NCBI GenBank assembly: GCA_018257865.1
Contig: JAEUBA010000048.1
Coordinates: forward strand, 180,337-244,336
Direction of reading: 5' to 3'
DNA from: Stereocaulon alpinum
Lineage: Eukaryota > Ascomycota > Lecanoromycetes > Lecanorales > Stereocaulaceae
Length of the DNA stretch: 64,000 nucleotides
In this document: positions 57,915-64,000 of the stretch, one piece after another
How the letters are laid out: each line of letters opens with the position of its first letter
Numbering within the stretch: position 1 is the stretch's first letter
Position numbers and translations under genes: made by a program
The notes under the pieces: model-generated
What the model was told of the DNA's origin: nothing
Databases searched by the model: none
The model's input: the letters and a program-made list of their open reading frames with translations, nothing else

Positions 57915-58360
57915 ATCGACTGCGGAATTACTAGCTCTATATACTAGATAATTATAATAATATAATAAAGATCTAGAAGAAACGGCGCTATTTTTAAGAA
58001 GGATACGAGAATCTTATAAGGAGTTATTTAATAACGGGTATTAAATCCGCCTAATACTATTTACTATTAATAATCTAGTACTACTATATAATACTAAGAT
58101 AGAGAAATTATATTCCTATAAGTTAATATTTTAATAGTTAGGCCTATTCCGTATTACCGAGGTAAATATAGATAAAGGTATATATATTCTAAAGGAACTA
58201 GATAAGTTAATAATAAAGGGGACTATTAATAGTAGTTAACTAAAACGCTTTTATAGCTAAGTAGAACTTAATACTAGGAATAATAAATTTACTACTAGTA
58301 CTAGGAGTAAAGATATAACTAAAGACGAAGATAATAGTAGCGGAGTAGAGTAAAGCCTCC
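57915..58360 (+). pseudogene. relic of the integrase C-terminal end of a Ty3/Gypsy element
   Basis: A plus-strand frame with RIP-type stops shows the end of a Gypsy pol: N-L-V-L-L-Y-N-T-K, a G-x-F-R-I-T-E-V-N strand, Y-I-L-K-E-L-D, and L-K-R-F-Y. This follows almost at once after the protease relic and the solo LTR, so reverse transcriptase, RNase H and most of integrase are missing. Confidence 0.6.
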
Positions 58361-58495
58361 GCCTATAGTAGCGAAGTAATAGGCTAGGTATAGAAAGAGT
58401 AATATCGCCTTTACCTAAGTACGTTTTCTCTATTATAGTACCGCCTTTATAACTAGATTAACTACTTAACTTTATTTATACTTCCTAGGGATAGA

Positions 58496-58573
58496 TGTTA
58501 CGGGTAACCCCGTAAGGTCACGGGCAAGGCACGTGATAGGGTTAGTAGGTAAAGGACTATTAGGAGAGGACCT
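58496..58573. mobile_element. 5' fragment of the same LTR family
   Basis: About 78 bp nearly identical to the first part of the solo LTR at 57553 (TGTTACGGGTAACCCC start), cut where the TLH-associated tandem unit begins. Confidence 0.75.
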
Positions 58574-59209
58574 ATCACTAATTCCCAAATATTCTCAAAT
58601 TGAGAATAACTCAAACCCTATATAGATTTTAGTGCCAGTCTAGCAAAATCGAATTGAGAATAACTCAGACTTTAAATTATAGTCTTACTAGATCTAGTAG
58701 TAAACTTTTAAAATTAAAAATATAGGAAATATTCGCCTCGGCGAGCTCTATAATATATAGGTCTAATATATATAATTCGGATATATAGATAAAAAGTTAT
58801 TGCTGTTATAAGAAAGTTGGATTCTGATGTTCTTAACCTTAATTCTAGCGGTCGATCTCCCGGGCCTGATTTTCCACCTTCTTCCTCCAACCTAAATATT
58901 ATTATGAAATTATAAAAATTATACGGCCTAATAGAGAAAGAGAAGGGCTTTCTAACGTACTAAAATTTATAAAATTCGGCTGGGGAGTTGCTGAGGAATC
59001 GGGGTTATAAGTAGGGGGCTTTCCTTACCTATAGTCTACCTTCTAGGCCTAGAGATCAGCCTCCTTCCTCTAACCTAAATAGTATTATGAAATTATAAAA
59101 AGTATATAGACTAATAGAGAAAGAGAAGGGCTTTCTAACGAGCTAAAAATTATAAAATTCGGTCCGGTAGTTACTTAGGATTTATAGTTGTAAGTAAGAG
59201 GCACCCCTT

Positions 59210-59285
59210 ACCTGCTACCCCGCTACCCCGTTACCCCGCTACCTCGCCGCCTTACTACCTCGCCACCTTGCCACCTCGCCACTTT
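59210..59285. repeat. short C-rich minisatellite in TLH unit 1
   Basis: About nine imperfect copies of a CTACCCCG-like 8-10-bp unit; a shorter version is present in unit 2 near 60490-60540. Confidence 0.65.
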
Positions 59286-59426
59286 CTAGAATATTTACTT
59301 AATAATTTCAACTTATATAAGACTCCTCTCTTCCCCCTTCTTCCTAACTTCTTCTCTATCACTTCTCTATCTACTTTAGCTATAGATAAGCTCTTTAACT
59401 AAGTATTTACTTATCTAAGTGAATAT

Positions 59427-59660
59427 AACGTTCTTATTTGCAAGTCTTACTCCTATACTATTAAAACTACCGCTTTACGAGGTTATCTAGATCGATTATA
59501 CTAAGATATATCTTCGGATACTCGAAATCAGCTAGCTATATATAGCCTAGCCCTCTATACCGACTCGATTATCTATCCTACCTTAATTATTCCACCGATT
59601 CCCTACCTACCGGTTATCTCTTCAAGCTATAAATACCTCGCTACTAGCGCCGATTAATCT
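59427..59660 (+). pseudogene. N-terminal fragment of a telomere-linked RecQ helicase (TLH) relic
   Basis: Frame starting N-V-L-I-C-K with L-R-G-Y-L-D after it, then a long aliphatic Y-x-L-A-L-Y-T-D and I-I-P-P-I-P-Y-L-P block; the same text begins the longer relic at 60683. The C/H pattern (I-C ... L-x-x-x-L) recalls the C2H2-like start of fungal subtelomeric TLH proteins. Ends where unit 2 begins. Confidence 0.6.
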
Positions 59661-59665
59661 ACACC

Positions 59666-60905
59666 CTATCACTAATTCTAAGCTGAACTTAACTTGAGTT
59701 CAGCTCAAACCCTATACAAATTTTAGTACCGGTCTAGCAAAATCGAATTAAGTTCAGCTCAGACTTTAAATTAAGTTCTTACTAAATCTAGTAGTAATCT
59801 TTTAGAAAAAAAAATATAGGAAATATTCGCCCTAGCGAGCTCTATAATTTACAGGTCTAATATATATAATTTAGATATATTAATAAAAAGTTGTTGGTAT
59901 TATAAGAAAGTCGGATTCTAATATTCCTAACCTTAATTTTAGTAGTCGATCTCCTAGGCCAGATTTTCCACCTTCTTCCTTAAACCTAAATATCATTATA
60001 AAATTATACAAGATATACGGTCTTATAGCTAAAGAGGAGGGCTTTCTAACGCACTAAAAATTATAAAATTCGGTCGGGGGGTTGCTGAGAAACTAGGGTT
60101 ATAAGTAGGGCGCTTTCCTTACCCGCAGTTATTCCCTTAGGCCTAGATATTAACCTTCTTCCTCTAACTTAAATAATATTATGAAATTAAAAAAAATATA
60201 TAGGCTGACAGAGAAAGAGAAGGGCTTTCTAATATACTAAAAATTATAAAATTCGGTAGGATAGTTGCGGAGAAGTTAGGGCTATAAGTAAGAACCGCTC
60301 CTTACTTAGAATTAGAAGCGTATAACACCTTCTACTAGTAACTACCTATTACTTATAAGTAATAGTTATAGACTATATTATTTATCTTTCGGGTTAATTA
60401 ATATAGATAGGACTAGTATAGTCTAAAATCTATAGAGACCTCTAGGATTTAATACTTAGTTACTTAGGAAGTATACTTAATCTAAACCCTATACCCTACT
60501 ACCCTGCTACCCCGCTACTTTATAAAACCCCGCTACTCTTAGAGGATATTTTCTTAATATTTTCGAATTATAGTTAGGGTTCTCTCTTCCCTCTTCTTCC
60601 TTACTTCTTCTCTATTACTTTACTATCTACTTTTACTATAGAGAAGCTTTTTAACTAAGTATTTACTTACCTTAGTAAATATAACGTTCTTATTTACAAA
60701 ACTTACTCCTACGCTATTAAAACCACCGCTTTACGAGGCTACCTCAATCGACTATACTAGGATATATCTTCAGATAATCGAAATCAGCTAGCTATATATA
60801 GCTTAGCCCTTTATACCGACTTAGTTATCTATCCACTCTAACTATTCCACCGATTCCCTACCTACCGGTTTTCTCTTCGAGCTATAAATGTCTCGCTACT
60901 AGTAC
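59666..60905 (+). repeat. TLH-associated tandem unit 2
   Basis: Second copy of the unit at 58571-59665, continuing into the long TLH relic. It keeps the hairpin element, both 184-bp direct repeats and the TC-rich tract. Confidence 0.75.
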
Positions 60906-63880
60906 CGACCAGTCGACTCCCTGCAACTAGATATATACCGATATTCGACCCCTATATCAGCACCTAAAAGCTACTTATAGCTGGAAGAATCCTCGAAAAC
61001 CTAGGCAGCGGTTTTCTACTACTACTAATACTACTACTAGTCGACTATAGAAATCTGATATTTATTACTAACGATTCTTTACTTCTGGTCTGGATTAATA
61101 ATATTTCGAGGTTCTAGATCCTACGGAAGACCCGAATAGGCCTAGCTCGCCGAATTAAGCTTAAATATTCGAGTTAGGGTCGCAGTAGCTAGATATCCGA
61201 CTTAGGGAAGCTACTAAAGCTACTAATAGCTAAATTCAGTCTAGTCTTAGTTAACTTAAGCCGAACGCCTAGCTAGACCGTACTAGTTAGGTGAAACACC
61301 TTAGTAAATTCGAAAAACTGATAATTTAGGCCTAGATTACCCTTCTTTATACTAAAAACCCTACTAAAGACGATACTATCCTCAGTACTATTATTATAGC
61401 TACTAAACGTCTAATTTCTCGAGCTTAGTAGACTAGTCGACGCGAGGTTATTAGGCTAGCTTCCCTAGAATACGTAAATTAAAAAGAAACCGGTGAGCTT
61501 TCTAACTAGAAACCGCTTAATAGTCAGCTATTACCAGCTACTATTAACTAATATACTACTACCTAGATTTAAATTATTACCTATATTCTAAGGACCTAGA
61601 CGCTAGAGCTTAAGGATCAGCCAGAGTATTAACTATCTTTAAGATAGCAGGACTTTCTTTAGAAACTAGTATCTAAAGTATCTTAATTTCTTAATAGGTA
61701 AGTTATATTTTCTTAGAAGTTAGTATTACTCTTTACTAATATATCTTATAGTAAAATACCTAAGAACTCTAATAACTTAGATAATACTAAGACTCCTACG
61801 TACGATATTCGATTCTAAAACCTACTATTAGACTTCCTAATAAGCCTTCTTAATAACTACTTTACTAATACCGAATATTTGAGCCCCCTTATTAGTAGGT
61901 TAGCTATTCTTAGCCTTACTAAGTAAGATACCTAGTAAACGGTAAAGGAATATACTTCTATCCTCAGTAGTATTATTACTACCAGTCGGTTTCTTATTCT
62001 CTAAAAAGCCTATAATACTTATAATTAGCTAAAGAAGATATATCTAAAACCGGAAGACCCCTAGGCGAAATCCTATTAGGAAGTTACTAAGGAGTATACC
62101 TAGAAATAGCTTACCCTAACGGAATTTAACAGTCTACTAACTCCGTTTAACTAGATATCGAAGCTTAGATTATACGGACTTACTATTTAATATAATACCT
62201 TAAAAGTCGGCTCCTTAGACTAGATAGGCGATAAGCTATTCTACGAAGATATCTCGATAGCTATTAATTAACTACGGGAATTCGTTTAGGATATTACTAC
62301 TAAGGCCTAATCTATACTTTTCGAGGATTTATTACTACTTAACTCTAACGATCTAAGGGAATTACCTACTATTCAGCTCGAAAACCTAGTAGATAATCCT
62401 CGAAACGACGAAATCGACTGGTTTTTCTTAGAAGACTAACGAAACACCTAGCTATTCGACGCTACTAAGTAGCTATATAGTCGAATTCTCCGAAACAAAG
62501 CCTTCTTAAGTTAATTTCTTTAGGAATACTACTGAGGTTTAGCGAATATTATCTAGAATACTACTCAGATCGATACTTACTTTCTAAAAATTCGGCGATT
62601 TAAGGATCTACTACTACTCCTCTTTTACCTTACCAGCGGTAGCCCTGCTAGGAGCCCTAAGCTTCTTAGTATTCGCTATAAGAATAGTAAATACGGTGGT
62701 CTTTAAGGATTATTCTTAGAAAAAGGGCTAATTACCTTCGTTACCGGCTACTATAAAGGCTATTCGATATTAGTAAAGCCGAAAATTATCTATTAATATC
62801 TACTAGGAGAGGTATCTAAGCTCGTTATCTACTATCTATAGCTAGTAATCCTATTTAAGACGAATATTCGACTACTTCTTAACGAAAATTTAACCCTAGC
62901 TGATTCTAGCTATTTTCTATAGCCTAAAAAAGTTAGTAATCCTACCTAAGACCTTCCTAGTCCTATTTGGAAGAGACCTTAATATTAGACTACCCTAGAA
63001 TTTAACGAGGATTTAGAGGAGATTAATTCTAACCTAGAAGTTCCCTTTTAGAAACGGTATAATACCTAAACGCCTACCTAAATTAGTCAACTTTTACTTC
63101 GCGAATTTTTAGGTCGATTAGGGTTAAATATTTCCCTTTTAAAGTAGAGATATATTATTATCGCTATTCTTCGAAAATACCTTAAAGATTCGACTCTAAC
63201 CTCGCTTATCTCAAAAGATCTCAACCCAGAAGCCGAATTTAATATTAATATAGAGGATAATATTAAGGACCTCTAGGCTAGCTATATTACTAGTACCGCT
63301 AGTAATATCTACGCTCGAAATACTACCGAATTACTAGGGTAGACCGAAGATCGACGTATAAAATTCTACTAACTTAGTACTTAGCTCCACCGATTCTATC
63401 TATATAAGAGTACTCTTTCTTAGTAAGATACTACTATATCTATAAAGAAAAATCAAGCGAGGTACGAAATTCTACGGTAGAAGTAACTCCAGAAAATCGA
63501 CTTACTTACTAAGTTTTAAAGATATTTCGGGCCTAATAAAAGCTTTCGAGGTCTTTAGGAGCCTACTTTACGAGCTATATTATCTAGTACTAGTCCTATA
63601 CTAGTGATTATAGCTACTAGATATAGGAAGAGTCTACTATTCCTTCTACCCGCTTTAATATTATCCTCAGATTAACTTACTATCGTTATAGTTCCTCTTC
63701 TCTTACTTTAAGGAGACCTAAAACGCTGAGCTGAGGAGCTAGGGTTATGAGTTACTATTTAGGACGCTAATACTACCTCGGCCCCTAGAAGAATTCTACT
63801 AATCACTATAGAATCCGCGACTACTACTCGATTTTTTAAATTCGTTCGACGGCAGCGAGTTCAGAATCGATTGGATCGGG
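60683..63880 (+). pseudogene. telomere-linked RecQ helicase (TLH) relic, cut off by the telomere
   Basis: After a 1-bp deletion near 60839 (seen against unit 1), one plus-strand frame runs for about 3 kb to the telomere, broken only by TAG, TAA and TGA where Q, W and R codons are expected: RIP damage without indels. Order of parts: C2H2-like start; S-R-L-rich linker; a tyrosine-recombinase-like or DUF3505-like part with P-A-R-S-P-K-L-L-S-I-R near 62640, G-G-L near 62694, Y-Y-L-x-L-V-I near 62825 and N-I-Y-A-R-N near 63303; then the RecQ helicase start with R-Y-F-G-P-N-K-S-F-R near 63510 and the Walker A region at about 63606-63630, where two glycines are now arginines (G-to-A). The frame ends F-V-R-R-Q-R-V-Q-N-R-L-D-R and passes straight into telomere repeats. 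The DEAH/DECH box and all later helicase motifs are absent. Confidence 0.75.
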
Positions 63881-64000
63881 TTAGGGTTAGGGTTAGGGTT
63901 AGGGTTAGGGTTAGGGTTAGGGTTAGGGTTAGGGTTAGGGTTAGGGTTAGGGTTAGGGTTAGGGTTAGGGTTAGGGTTAGGGTTAGGGTTAGGGTTAGGG
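63881..64000 (+). repeat. telomere, (TTAGGG)20
   Basis: Twenty perfect TTAGGG units to the last base of the window, in the orientation of a right chromosome end, preceded by GGG at 63878-63880. The true telomere may be longer than what was assembled. Confidence 0.98.

Larger units (their letters stand above)
58571..59665 (+). repeat. TLH-associated tandem unit 1 (truncated)
   Basis: About 1.1 kb that is repeated at 59666-60905 with many transitions between copies. Each unit has, in order, a hairpin element, two copies of a 184-bp direct repeat (here at 58863 and 59047), a CTACCCCG-like minisatellite, a TC-rich tract and the beginning of a TLH-type coding sequence. In this unit the coding part is cut after about 80 codons. 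Confidence 0.75.

Noticed and set aside
53000..63800. CRISPR or centromere interpretation of the AT-rich repeats
   Set aside because: No spaced identical repeats; fungal context, stop-codon pattern and transposon relics explain the region as RIP-mutated subtelomere.

Overview
The window is the right-hand end of a chromosome of a filamentous ascomycete (Pezizomycotina; Dothideomycetes is my guess, not proven). Four things point there: genes with several short GT-AG introns (mostly 47-70 bp), typical fungal families (HET, GH76, SKT5-like Sel1, class IV chitin synthase, fungal rhodopsin-domain receptor, PTR2), two large AT-rich blocks full of stop codons as left by repeat-induced point mutation (RIP), and exactly 20 TTAGGG units at the 3' end (63881-64000).

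Layout. 1-26000 is normal-composition, gene-bearing DNA: a partial unknown gene, a THEM6-like thioesterase, a secreted type-B carboxylesterase, a HET-domain protein, a GABA/choline-type permease, a seven-TM rhodopsin-domain receptor, a GH76 alpha-mannanase (DFG5/DCW1-like), a SAM methyltransferase, a decayed short-chain dehydrogenase and a GT2 glycosyltransferase. 26759-27151 holds a three-exon 97-residue secreted protein (effector-like) beside the first RIP block, which is a 4165-bp Tc1/mariner element (28179-32343) with 125-bp inverted repeats and a TA target duplication. 34606-52581 is a second gene island: a 187-residue secreted protein, a divergent pair of an SKT5/Chs4-like chitin synthase activator and a class IV chitin synthase, a PrmC-like methyltransferase, a PTR2 peptide transporter and a PLP enzyme fused to a rhodanese domain.

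52600-63880 is the subtelomere: RIP-degraded Ty3/Gypsy pieces (gag-like, protease, integrase end), a MITE, an apparently post-RIP solo LTR with a 5-bp target duplication, and two tandem units of a telomere-linked RecQ helicase (TLH) family. The second TLH unit runs in one frame (apart from stop codons) for about 3 kb and is cut off by the telomere a few codons before its expected DEAH/DECH box.

The most coherent functional story is cell wall and surface: class IV chitin synthase with its activator, a GH76 wall mannanase, a GT2 membrane glycosyltransferase, secreted esterase and small secreted proteins, with nutrient uptake (amino acid and peptide transport). All gene models were spliced by hand from consensus sites, phase agreement and remembered family patterns; no search was run.
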